Counted from the stretch's first letter, positions 1 through 6,008 are shown. The stretch is 10,060 nucleotides of DNA from Candidatus Bathyarchaeota archaeon (GCA_003662645.1 QMYL01000016.1:1-10060); one strand, 5' to 3'. Notes: a model not told the origin generated them from the letters alone. Translations and numbers: made by a program.

Positions 1-73
1 AGAGAGTTCTGGTTATGGGTAGAAATAGGTTTCCATACCCTGGCGATGAAGCCGGCTAGCTAACAGCATCCGG

Positions 74-883
74 CTAGACCATGTACGTCGGCCCCTTCTC
101 TAAGCCGCGGCTCCTCCTCATCCTCTCGATCAACCTACGAAGCTCAGGTTGGTCCATGGCTTCCCTCTCGAACTGCGCCTCGAAGGATTCAGCCCTCTTC
201 CTGATATCCCCGAGGTCGATATCTAACCCTATCATCATCTTGATCTTCTGGAGCATGTGGTAGGCAGCCTTAGGGTAGAAACCGCCCACGTAGATCGGGA
301 CTGCGCACCAAAGGCTGATAACGTCTAAGCCCCTAGCCCTAGCCTGCCAGAGTATCTCGCTGTAGACGCTCGTCGGCCCCCTGTAGTTTGTGAGTTCAAC
401 CCTAGCCTCCTTAAGCTCCCCTATAAGCTCCTTATTATTCGTTGATGCGGTTATCGGGGTCTCATCCTCGTAGTGGATATCAGCCAAGTACCCACCTATC
501 GTGTAGATGCGCCTGACATCCATCTCCTCAGCCAGCTTTAATATGGCCTTTGTGTAGCATGGCCAGTTTAGGTGAGGTTCCGAGCCTAGGAGTAGGAGCA
601 AGTCCACCCTACCCCTCTCATCCTTCCAGTAGAATATCTCATTCCTCGGCGGGGTGTAGGACTCTATCACCCCCCTCCTTATGGAGACCATCGGCCTCTC
701 GATCTGGTAGTTATGGAACCTCTCGGAGGGGATCTCCCCAAGCTTTCTCGCACCCAACTTATCGGCGAGATACCTAACCGTGAAGGTTGAGACTCTACCA
801 GCGTTACCCCAACCATCAAGGCCTATAACCATAACCGCGTTATGGAGTTGAACCCTCCCTTCTAATCTGAGTATCTCATCCAT
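74..883 (-). CDS. PAC2-family protein (proteasome assembly chaperone-like)
   Basis: This 269-residue protein has the layout of the archaeal PAC2 family (PF09754). Near the N-terminus is the glycine-rich turn GLDGWGNAG (residues 21-29). A hydrophobic strand followed by GSEPHLNWPCY sits at 100-110, IGGYLAD at 129-135 and YRGPTSVYSEILW at 167-179. The C-terminal third (about 205-260) is charged and helical. Family members bind 20S proteasome alpha rings during assembly or act as ATP-independent chaperones in the cytoplasm; that role is family knowledge and is not shown here. The C-terminus ends TYMV, which resembles but does not match the HbYX proteasome-docking motif because Tyr is third, not second, from the end. 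The ATG start is supported by a GGAG Shine-Dalgarno at 887-890 and a TATA box about 40 bases upstream. The family call is firm; the exact partner is not. Confidence 0.9.
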   Translation of the reverse strand: MDEILRLEGRVQLHNAVMVIGLDGWGNAGRVSTFTVRYLADKLGARKLGEIPSERFHNYQIERPMVSIRRGVIESYTPPRNEIFYWKDERGRVDLLLLLGSEPHLNWPCYTKAILKLAEEMDVRRIYTIGGYLADIHYEDETPITASTNNKELIGELKEARVELTNYRGPTSVYSEILWQARARGLDVISLWCAVPIYVGGFYPKAAYHMLQKIKMMIGLDIDLGDIRKRAESFEAQFEREAMDQPELRRLIERMRRSRGLEKGPTYMV

Positions 884-916
884 AATCTCCTACACCCCCA
901 AATAGCCAGCGACAAG

Positions 917-927
917 GGATAATATCC
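917..927 (-). promoter_or_regulatory. TATA box of the PAC2-family gene
   Basis: On the minus strand this reads GGATATTATCC, centred about 40 bases before the ATG at 883, the spacing seen for other genes in this window. A second candidate (fwd tttaaaat, 942-949, preceded on the minus strand by BRE-like GAAAC) would give a longer leader. Which one is used cannot be decided from sequence. Confidence 0.5.
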
Positions 928-969
928 TAATCAACACACCCTTTAAAATAGTTTCATCACACCAGACGG

Positions 970-1159
970 TCACTTGATCGGTTCATGCCTCCCAAGCTTA
1001 CGTAGAAGCTCCAACAGATCATCCGACTTGACACGGGCTATCCTACCCGGCGCCCCCCGGTTTCTCAGGTCTCGTATACCTACCCTCAGGGGTTGCGTAG
1101 TCATCGAAGTTTATGACGCCAGCCACCCCCTCAAGGTCGGTCATGATGTAGACCTTTAA
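970..1159 (-). pseudogene. Remnant of an M55-family D-aminopeptidase (DppA-like)
   Basis: The minus strand encodes a typical M55 N-terminus, KVYIMTDLEGVAGVINF, continuing DDYATPEGRY (codons 2-28 counted from 1159). Asp8 and Glu10 fall where DppA has its first two zinc ligands. After codon 38 the frame hits a TAG at 1045-1043. One frame over, about 20-28 codons running to a TGA at 972-970 read PGRIARVKSDDLLELLRKL, which fits the usual M55 C-terminus (PG...V.F.A.D.LEAY). An intact M55 enzyme is about 270 residues, so roughly 200 central residues, including the remaining zinc ligands, are missing. The codon at the expected start is TTA, not a start codon, yet a GGAGGG Shine-Dalgarno stands 7 bases before it. 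This is a dead gene left by an internal deletion. The N-terminal match is strong; the C-terminal match is weaker. Confidence 0.75.
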
Positions 1160-1167
1160 GTCCGGTT

Positions 1168-1173
1168 CCCTCC
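1168..1173 (-). promoter_or_regulatory. Shine-Dalgarno in front of the M55 remnant
   Basis: GGAGGG on the minus strand ends about 8 bases before the TTA codon that aligns with the first residue of M55 enzymes. It locates the former start codon at 1159-1157. Confidence 0.6.
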
Positions 1174-1203
1174 AACCATCTATGGAGGTGGGAGTTTAGG
1201 GAG

Positions 1204-1212
1204 TTTATAATT
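1204..1212 (-). promoter_or_regulatory. TATA box of the M55 remnant
   Basis: The minus strand reads AAATTATAAACT around this point, a good archaeal TATA box lying 49 bases before the former start codon. It sits immediately after the stop of the upstream CooC-like gene, so the lost gene appears to have had its own promoter. Confidence 0.5.
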
Positions 1213-1216
1213 TTTC

Positions 1217-1993
1217 TTAAGCGTCTCCTCCGAGTTTTAGGTGGTTGAGTATCCCCCTCAAGTCGGCCAGTGCAACCTCGGCCTTTATGGGTTCCCTCCT
1301 CAAGCATGAGAGGTATAGCTGCCTATCAAACCTCACAGCCCCATCTATCCTCAGACCCATCCTCTCAGCCTCCTCCATCAACGGCTCCTCAACCTCCTTG
1401 GTGATCTTGTTCGCTACAACCCAGAACCTCCTACCGAGTTTTAAAGCCACCTCCCTTAACAGGATGGCCAGCTCCAGCGATTCGACGGTGGGGTCTACGA
1501 TCGCTATTATGCCGTCGCAAGCCTCCTCGATCCCCCTCCCAATATGCTCGATCCCGGCGTCCGTATCCACTAGGACGATCTCACCCGGCTTTAGAGCTAG
1601 GTTCTCCAGCAGTATCTTGGTAAGTATGTTGAAGGGGCAGGCGCACCCCTCACCATACTTCCTAACCTTACCTATGACGGTGAGGGTTATGCCTTCCTCG
1701 GATCTGGAGAAGTACTCCTCTGGGAGGAGGTCTATTCTGATCCCCTCCCTTGCCCTAGCCAGGGCCTTCGCTATATCGAACCTTAACCTCTCAAATTCCT
1801 CCTCATCCCTCTTGCCTCCAATATACTCGACCAACGCCCTCGGCTGGGGTACACCCATCAGGGTCGGTAGTAGCATATTCGATTCATCAGAGTCGACTAT
1901 GTAGACTTTAAGCCGTTCGGATAGGATCCTCGCCATGAGTATGGTGAGAGCTGTCTTGCCAACCCCACCCTTACCGCAAACCATAACCTTCAT
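1217..1993 (-). CDS. CooC/MinD-type ATPase, probable metallo-enzyme maturation factor
   Basis: This 258-residue P-loop ATPase belongs to the SIMIBI (MinD/ParA/NifH) class. It has the deviant Walker A CGKGGVGKT (residues 6-14), the switch I motif VDSDESN (33-39), the Walker B/switch II VDTDAG (142-147) and a nucleotide-base motif ANK (194-196). A CAC pair (Cys117, Cys119) followed by PFN is the feature of the CooC branch; there the CxC of two subunits binds one metal at the dimer interface, and the ATPase helps load nickel into carbon monoxide dehydrogenase/acetyl-CoA synthase. That client is inferred from the family, since no CODH gene lies in the window. Length agrees with CooC (about 250-265). 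The ATG has only a weak GGGG-type Shine-Dalgarno and a TATA box about 39 bases upstream. A cell-division MinD or a nitrogenase-type maturase is less likely because of the CxC. Confidence 0.85.
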   Translation of the reverse strand: MKVMVCGKGGVGKTALTILMARILSERLKVYIVDSDESNMLLPTLMGVPQPRALVEYIGGKRDEEEFERLRFDIAKALARAREGIRIDLLPEEYFSRSEEGITLTVIGKVRKYGEGCACPFNILTKILLENLALKPGEIVLVDTDAGIEHIGRGIEEACDGIIAIVDPTVESLELAILLREVALKLGRRFWVVANKITKEVEEPLMEEAERMGLRIDGAVRFDRQLYLSCLRREPIKAEVALADLRGILNHLKLGGDA

Positions 1994-2027
1994 CTACGTC
2001 AGCCCCATCTTAGAGATTGCCCTAACC

Positions 2028-2037
2028 ACTTAAATCT
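2028..2037 (-). promoter_or_regulatory. TATA box of the CooC-like gene
   Basis: The minus strand reads TATAGATTTAAGTGG across this site, centred about 39 bases before the ATG at 1993. The predicted leader is only about 12 bases. Confidence 0.5.
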
Positions 2038-2095
2038 ATATCCTCGCTCAACACCAACTACTGCGATCACCGAAGCCCGGAGATGTTGATGGAAA

Positions 2096-2106
2096 AATTT
2101 TAATTA
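2096..2106 (+). promoter_or_regulatory. BRE/TATA of the CBS-domain gene
   Basis: GGAAAAATTTTAATTA carries a purine-rich BRE followed by a TATA box centred about 43 bases before the ATG at 2144. Together with the CooC promoter about 65 bases away it forms a divergent promoter region. Confidence 0.6.
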
Positions 2107-2143
2107 CTAGATGGTTCCTCATATCGCTTGAGCGTGGGCGGGG

Positions 2144-2734
2144 ATGTCTGAACTAGGGATAAGGTCACGGATGCTCGTCAAGGATGTCATGAGCAGCCCA
2201 GCCATAACGATACGTGAGGATGAGAGGATTGACAGGGCGGCGCAGCTGATGGATAAACATAACATAGGCTGCCTCATCGTAACGACCGCTGGGGAGAAGC
2301 CTATAGGGATAATAACCGAGAGGGATATAGTGACGAGGGTTGTGGCGAAGGATATCAAACCAAGCGAGATAACGGCGAAGGATATAATGACGGCGCCCCT
2401 CATAACCATAAGCCCGGATGAGACGTTGAGTGAGGCCGCTAGGAGGATGAGCAACTTAAACATAAGGAGGCTGGGTGTGATATACAAAGGGGCCCTCATA
2501 GGGATAATCTCAAGCAAGGATATACTCGCGGTCACACCCGAGCTTATAGAGATAATACAGGAGAAGGCTAGGATAGAGGAAAGCGAACTGGAGGAGGTTG
2601 AGAACCCGCCCTCAGCCGGATACTGCGACAACTGCGGTAGGTGGTCAGACGACCTCGTAGAGGTTGAGGGAAACTTCCTCTGCGAGGACTGCAGGATAGA
2701 ACTTGAAGAGGCCAAGAGGGAGTACCAACCATAA
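2144..2734 (+). CDS. CBS-domain pair protein with C-terminal zinc ribbon
   Basis: The 196-residue protein has two CBS motifs in tandem. The first spans about residues 12-66 (VKDVMSSPAITI...IGIITERDIV), the second about 77-130 (AKDIMTAPLITIS...LIGIISSKDIL). Paired CBS motifs fold into a Bateman module that usually binds adenosyl ligands such as AMP, ATP or SAM. After an acidic helical linker (about 132-155) comes a four-cysteine ribbon with Cys161, Cys164, Cys180 and Cys183 (CDNC...CEDC), which should bind zinc. No enzyme domain is attached, so this is a stand-alone sensor or adaptor of unknown partner. The ATG is preceded by GGGCGGGG directly adjacent and has a good promoter. It is divergent from the CooC-like gene, which may only be a shared promoter region. 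Domain calls are firm; the function is unknown. Confidence 0.9.
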   Translation: MSELGIRSRMLVKDVMSSPAITIREDERIDRAAQLMDKHNIGCLIVTTAGEKPIGIITERDIVTRVVAKDIKPSEITAKDIMTAPLITISPDETLSEAARRMSNLNIRRLGVIYKGALIGIISSKDILAVTPELIEIIQEKARIEESELEEVENPPSAGYCDNCGRWSDDLVEVEGNFLCEDCRIELEEAKREYQP

Positions 2735-2785
2735 AAAACCAGCCGATACCAGCTGAACCCCTCCTTCTCAACCCCCTACAAGATC

Positions 2786-2795
2786 AAACTTTATC
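2786..2795 (+). promoter_or_regulatory. TATA box of pyrC
   Basis: AAACTTTATC lies about 42 bases before the TTG start at 2833, predicting transcription from about 2815 and a leader of under 20 bases. Confidence 0.5.
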
Positions 2796-2832
2796 ATCCT
2801 AAATCCCCAACATTATATGGGCGAATCCACAC

Positions 2833-4188
2833 TTGACCGTAGATACGGTATTGGAGAATGCCAAGCTATACCTAAGGGGGAGGATAGTCGAGGCAGGCCT
2901 AGCGATCGATGGGGGAAGGATCACCAAGATAGCTAAAACCCCAAACCTCCCGGAGGGTTCGGAGAAGATAGACGTAGAAGGTAGGCTCATCCTACCGGGC
3001 TTGATAGATGTTCACGTCCACCTGAGAGATCAGGGGCTATCCTACAAGGAGGACTTCTACACAGGGACCGCTGCGGCGGCCAACGGTGGCATAACCCTCG
3101 TGATGGACATGCCGAATAACGAACCGACCACGATGAGCCTAAACAGCCTTAGGGAGAGGATGAGGATAGCTGAGGGGCGCATACTGGTAAATACAGCCTT
3201 CTACTCAGCCTTCCCGAAGAATGTGGGGGAGATAGGGAAGATAATAACCGAGGGCGGAGCTGTGGCCTTCAAACTCTACATGGTGAGGCGGATAGGCGGA
3301 GTAGACCCAACAGACAGGGAGGCGTTGAACGAAGCCTTCAGAGAAACAGCGAGGTTCGGAGTCTCAGTAGCCATCCACGCCGAAGATATAAAAATGATAG
3401 AGGCTGGCGTTGAGGCCATGAGGAATCTTGGGAGAAACGATCCAGAGGCATACCTAGAGGTCCATACGCCAGAAGCCGAGGTTAAAGCCATAAGAGAAGT
3501 CGCGAGGTTGACGGAGAAGACGAAAGCGAAGGTCCATATATGCCACCTAAGCTCCTCAGCCGGCGTGGAGGCTGTATCCGAGATGAAGAGCAGGGGGCTA
3601 CCAGTCACATGTGAAGTTACACCGCACCACCTACTTCTAACATCAGAGTACGCCAAACGGCTGGGCGGTCTGGCGTTGATGGATCCACCTCTTAGGTCTG
3701 AGGGTGATGTGAAGGGGTTATGGAGAGCCCTCCATAGGGGTGTAATCGATATTGTGGCCTCAGACCACGCGCCCCACACACTTGAGGAGAAGAGTGGAAG
3801 CTCGATCTGGGATGTAAAGACTGGTATACCCGGCCTTGAGACCACGCTTCCACTCCTCCTAACAGAGGTATATAGGGGCCGATTGACCCTCCAATCCCTG
3901 GTTCGGTTAACCTCCGAGAGGCCCGCCATGGTATTCGGGATCACCGGTAGAGGCAGGATCTCAGAGGGGGGATACGCAGATCTAGTCGTGGTTGATATGA
4001 AGCGAAGGTTTAAGATAGACTCCTCAAGCTTCCTCTCGAAGGCTAAGTTCTCACCCTTCGATGGCTGGGAGGTTAGGGGTAAACCAGTCAAGACCTTCGT
4101 TAATGGACGACTTGTAATGGATGATGGTGAGATCGTGGCGAAGCCTGGGGTTGGAGTTATAATAAGGCGGATGGGTGGGTTAGGTTGA
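2833..4188 (+). CDS. pyrC: Dihydroorotase, CAD-like type
   Basis: This enzyme closes carbamoyl-aspartate to dihydroorotate, the third step of pyrimidine synthesis. The 451-residue amidohydrolase shows the metal site in order: His61 and His63 in DVHVHLRDQG, Lys147 (expected to be carbamylated) in AFKLYM, His182 in AIHAED, His238 in HICHLS and Asp311 in ASDHAPHT. Several stretches resemble the dihydroorotase domain of animal CAD more than the bacterial PyrC with an Asp bridge: LPVTCEVTPHHLLL (256-269), SDHAPHTLEEKSGS and SKAKFSPFDGW (402-412). Allantoinase is the main alternative, but these motifs favour dihydroorotase. The TTG start has no clear Shine-Dalgarno; it is chosen because VDTVLENAKLYLRG fits the family N-terminus and the TATA spacing is right. 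The gene overlaps the next one by four bases. No other pyr gene is visible. Confidence 0.92.
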   Translation: MTVDTVLENAKLYLRGRIVEAGLAIDGGRITKIAKTPNLPEGSEKIDVEGRLILPGLIDVHVHLRDQGLSYKEDFYTGTAAAANGGITLVMDMPNNEPTTMSLNSLRERMRIAEGRILVNTAFYSAFPKNVGEIGKIITEGGAVAFKLYMVRRIGGVDPTDREALNEAFRETARFGVSVAIHAEDIKMIEAGVEAMRNLGRNDPEAYLEVHTPEAEVKAIREVARLTEKTKAKVHICHLSSSAGVEAVSEMKSRGLPVTCEVTPHHLLLTSEYAKRLGGLALMDPPLRSEGDVKGLWRALHRGVIDIVASDHAPHTLEEKSGSSIWDVKTGIPGLETTLPLLLTEVYRGRLTLQSLVRLTSERPAMVFGITGRGRISEGGYADLVVVDMKRRFKIDSSSFLSKAKFSPFDGWEVRGKPVKTFVNGRLVMDDGEIVAKPGVGVIIRRMGGLG

Positions 4189-4694
4189 GGTTTCTGGTAG
4201 ACGGTATGCTGGGCAAGTTGACGAGGTGGCTCAGGATGTTAGGGTACGACGTCGAATACCACAACGCATTAAACGATGAGGAGTTGATAGCCATCGCAGG
4301 GAGAGAGGGAAGGATACTATTAACCAGAGACCTAGACCTCTATCAAAAGGCGAAGAACCGAGGTCTAAATGCGCTATTAATCAAGGGCAGAAACGAAGCT
4401 GAGAAGCTGGCTGAGCTAGCTAAAACCCTGAAGATAAGGCTCGAGATAGATACAGCTATCTCACGATGTCCAAAATGTAACTCCAAGATAAGACCGATCA
4501 AGAAGGAGGAGATCATCGATAGGATACCTGAGTCGACATCCCGCTTCTACGATGAGTTCTGGATATGCACCAAGTGTGGGCAGATATACTGGCACGGCTC
4601 CCACTGGAGGAGGATAAACGAGACCCTAAAACTCGCCAGGAAACTGGCAGGTGAAGGCGTCGAGAGCCGAAAGACGGGTGAGAGTTCCGGTTAA
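4185..4694 (+). CDS. Mut7-C RNase domain protein (PIN-like) with zinc ribbon
   Basis: The 169-residue protein matches the Mut7-C/DUF82 family (PF01927). The N-terminal half is a PIN-like nuclease fold with Asp6 in FLVDGMLGKLTRWLRMLGY (3-21), acidic Asp31-Glu32-Glu33 and Asp49/Asp51 in LLTRDLDLY. These are the expected metal-binding acids. The C-terminal half carries a zinc ribbon, CPKC (95-98) and CTKC (128-131), followed by the family-typical IYWHGSHWRRI. Family members are thought to be ribonucleases; the substrate in archaea is not known to me. The TTG start overlaps the pyrC stop (bases 4185-4188, TTGA) and follows a GGGTGGGTTAGG stretch, so translation is probably coupled to pyrC. The last 15 residues are polar and probably disordered. 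The gene converges on the next gene with a gap of only 17 bases. Confidence 0.9.
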   Translation: MRFLVDGMLGKLTRWLRMLGYDVEYHNALNDEELIAIAGREGRILLTRDLDLYQKAKNRGLNALLIKGRNEAEKLAELAKTLKIRLEIDTAISRCPKCNSKIRPIKKEEIIDRIPESTSRFYDEFWICTKCGQIYWHGSHWRRINETLKLARKLAGEGVESRKTGESSG

Positions 4695-4711
4695 TCGCTT
4701 AATAGAATCGT

Positions 4712-5371
4712 TCACAGTATCTCGATTATGCCGGGTTTAACGAACTTTATCCCCCCAATACCCCTGCTCTTCAAGGCCCTGTCAAAGTTATGTATCCTCT
4801 CGAAGGCGTTTGGGGCCTTTAGGGGGCAGACGACGACGTCCTCGCACCTGACCATCTCGGCTATCTCATCGGCTATCGACGAGTAGGATATCCTCCTCCC
4901 CTTCCCGTACCTCCCCTTCAGCTCCCTATATATCCTCCCAACCTCTCCGCAGCTCTGGTAGAACCGCTCCCTTGGGCATGTGTAATACTTGAAGCCCCTG
5001 ATTATATCGCTTTTTAACCTCCTCTTCAAGGCGTCGATCGATAACATCTCGATGAGCTTCCTCTCCGTTATCTCGTGGGATGAGTACTTCATGATGAGCC
5101 TGCTGATCCTTGAAGCCTCCCTATCGTAGGTCTCCTCATGCCTGGTCACCTCATTACCGTAGCCTGTGAACTCGCCGATCCATAAGCCATACCTACCATC
5201 GCAGACTATCGGCCTAAGGATGAAGCCCTTCGAGCTGGGGTTCCTCTCCAGAACCCACTCGACATCGCTAACCGGGTCATCATAGCCCCTAAGGTTCGGG
5301 AATATCGAGATCCCGGACTCCCTATCAAATAGGATGAGTATATCCTTAAGCTCAATCTTCCTCTCAGGCAC
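4712..5371 (-). CDS. Protein of unknown function, 219 residues
   Basis: I do not recognise this protein. With the start chosen here (GTG at 5371-5369) it is soluble, with no signal peptide. It opens with PERKIELKDILILFDRESG. Then come a Gly/aromatic stretch GRYGLWIGEFTGYGNE (59-74), a basic helical middle (about 85-130), three or four scattered cysteines (Cys57, 132, 141, 176 and 182), and a segment ISYSSIADEIAEMV (161-174) that could be the start of a helix-turn-helix. The C-terminus is GIKFVKPGIIEIL. The frame stays open upstream to an ATG at 5476, but those 35 codons run through the TATA box at 5402-5410, whose AT-rich bases would be read as a false hydrophobic signal peptide. The GTG lies about 34 bases from that TATA box, the window norm. 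The gene converges on the Mut7-C gene. Codon use matches the neighbours, so it is likely real. Confidence 0.75.
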   Translation of the reverse strand: MPERKIELKDILILFDRESGISIFPNLRGYDDPVSDVEWVLERNPSSKGFILRPIVCDGRYGLWIGEFTGYGNEVTRHEETYDREASRISRLIMKYSSHEITERKLIEMLSIDALKRRLKSDIIRGFKYYTCPRERFYQSCGEVGRIYRELKGRYGKGRRISYSSIADEIAEMVRCEDVVVCPLKAPNAFERIHNFDRALKSRGIGGIKFVKPGIIEIL

Positions 5372-5401
5372 AGCAGCTCGAAGAATGACGAGTAAAAATA
5401 G

Positions 5402-5410
5402 AATATAAAC
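5402..5410 (-). promoter_or_regulatory. TATA box of the 219-residue unknown gene (possibly bidirectional)
   Basis: The minus strand reads AAAAGTTTATATTC, giving a leader of about 10 bases to the GTG at 5371. On the plus strand the same bases read AATATAAAC and would start a transcript near 5431, exactly at the base of the inverted repeats at 5435-5476. Confidence 0.55.
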
Positions 5411-5434
5411 TTTTACCATAAGTGGGTGACGCTG

Positions 5435-5476
5435 TTGAGATAACGGGCTTCTCAGCCCGTCTCTCCCCGTTCTCAA
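5435..5476. repeat. Nested inverted repeats with two alternative pairings
   Basis: The inner hairpin is ACGGGCT, loop TCTC, AGCCCGT (5443-5449 and 5454-5460), seven perfect pairs. The outer arms are TTGAGA (5435-5440) and TCTCAA (5471-5476). The outer pairing can extend inward by pairing ACGGG (5443-5447) with CCCGT (5466-5470), giving eleven pairs with a two-base bulge. This uses the same ACGGG as the inner hairpin, so the two forms exclude each other. It may be a small RNA, a leader element or a protein-binding site. Confidence 0.5.
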
Positions 5477-5479
5477 TCC

Positions 5480-5514
5480 TTGTTAAACAAAGAAAAAAGT
5501 TATTGTTAAACAAA
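5480..5514. repeat. Two identical 12-base repeats, operator-like
   Basis: TTGTTAAACAAA occurs at 5480-5491 and again at 5503-5514, 23 bases apart centre to centre, about two helical turns. Each contains the 11-base palindrome TTGTT-A-AACAA. Perfect tandem palindromes on one face of the helix upstream of a promoter are typical of a dimeric repressor or activator site. The nearest promoter is that of the 219-residue unknown gene about 75-110 bases away. Confidence 0.5.
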
Positions 5515-5560
5515 TCAGGAGGCTTGGACGGTCGAGAGCCTACAGAAGGAACCCTCATCT

Positions 5561-5603
5561 AAAACCTCAAAAGATTTATTAAAGCTCAAAGGGGCAGGCC
5601 CCT
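5561..5603 (-). terminator. Probable terminator of the small membrane-protein gene
   Basis: Read on the minus strand, the hairpin AGGGG-CCTG-CCCCT (5603-5590) is followed by T-rich sequence containing TTTAATAAATCTTTT and a further TTTT. It stands 35 bases after the stop codon at 5638. Confidence 0.45.
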
Positions 5604-5637
5604 CTAAACCCTTGTCTTAACAGTATCAAGTGGTGAC

Positions 5638-5964
5638 TTAGGCGGTATCCTCTCCCTCGTCTCCCTCGCTTCCTCCCTCTTCTCTATCCTCCCCGACTTC
5701 ACCGCCTTCCCCTTCACTTTGGGGCCTCTTCCTCTTCAGAACCGGGAGGGGTGGGGGCGTTGTAGCCATCGTCCACCCTATCCAAGCTACGACGAAGAGG
5801 AAGAGGTACACGAAGATCATGACTGGTATGAGTAGAGCCCAGTCGCTTATCGATCTCCCGAGTAGAACCTCATCTTGGGGGGATAGGAATAGAGCCCAGA
5901 AGTAAACGATCATCGTGATGACGCTCACGGCAAAAAGGAGTCTCCCCTGTGTAACCTCCCTCAT
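5638..5964 (-). CDS. Small membrane protein with acidic tail, unknown function
   Basis: The 108-residue protein has two predicted transmembrane helices, about residues 8-27 (LLFAVSVITMIVYFWALFL) and 43-66 (ALLIPVMIFVYLFLFVVAWIGW), joined by a short loop with a charged SPQDEVLLGRSISD. A proline-rich, basic stretch (PPPLPVLKRKRP, 70-81) and then a tail of Glu, Asp, Gly and Ser (83-106) follow. By the positive-inside rule the basic stretch after helix 2 should be cytoplasmic, which would put the acidic tail inside the cell. I do not recognise a family. The ATG has a good Shine-Dalgarno (GGGTGGGAG just upstream) and a TATA box about 40 bases before it. It is divergent from the DUF4432 gene and shares a promoter region with it. 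The tail codes for few residue types but still keeps an open frame, so I regard it as real. Confidence 0.7.
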   Translation of the reverse strand: MREVTQGRLLFAVSVITMIVYFWALFLSPQDEVLLGRSISDWALLIPVMIFVYLFLFVVAWIGWTMATTPPPLPVLKRKRPQSEGEGGEVGEDREEGGSEGDEGEDTA

Positions 5965-5999
5965 CTCCCACCCATCCTAAAGAAGAATACGCATCGAAA

Positions 6000-6008
6000 C
6001 TTAAAACT
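6000..6008 (-). promoter_or_regulatory. TATA box of the small membrane-protein gene
   Basis: The minus strand reads AAAAGTTTTAAGTTTCG; the box is centred about 40 bases before the ATG at 5964. The sequence is nearly symmetric (CTTAAAACT on the plus strand) and could also fire toward the DUF4432 gene. Confidence 0.5.

Noticed and set aside
1..63. Open frames running in from the left edge on the plus strand, ending at TAG (57-59) and TAA (61-63).
   Set aside because: Two frames are open over this short stretch and neither is recognisable, so a C-terminal gene end cannot be told from chance.
50..77. Direct repeat CCGGCTAG (52-59 and 70-77) that also forms AGCCGG/CCGGCT arms.
   Set aside because: Six pairs with no T-rich tail; the second copy overlaps the PAC2-family stop codon. 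Too little for a terminator or repeat family.
940..975. Box C-like GTGATGA on the minus strand, suggesting a C/D guide RNA.
   Set aside because: No CTGA D box at a suitable distance, and the motif lies at a promoter.
1245..1904. Long plus-strand frame opposite the CooC-like gene, and similar long frames opposite the CBS gene and pyrC.
   Set aside because: Ser/Leu-rich, low-complexity translations that simply mirror strong coding on the other strand.
5372..5476. N-terminal extension of the 219-residue protein with an apparent signal peptide.
   Set aside because: The hydrophobic stretch is the translation of the AT-rich promoter; starting at GTG 5371 fits the TATA spacing.
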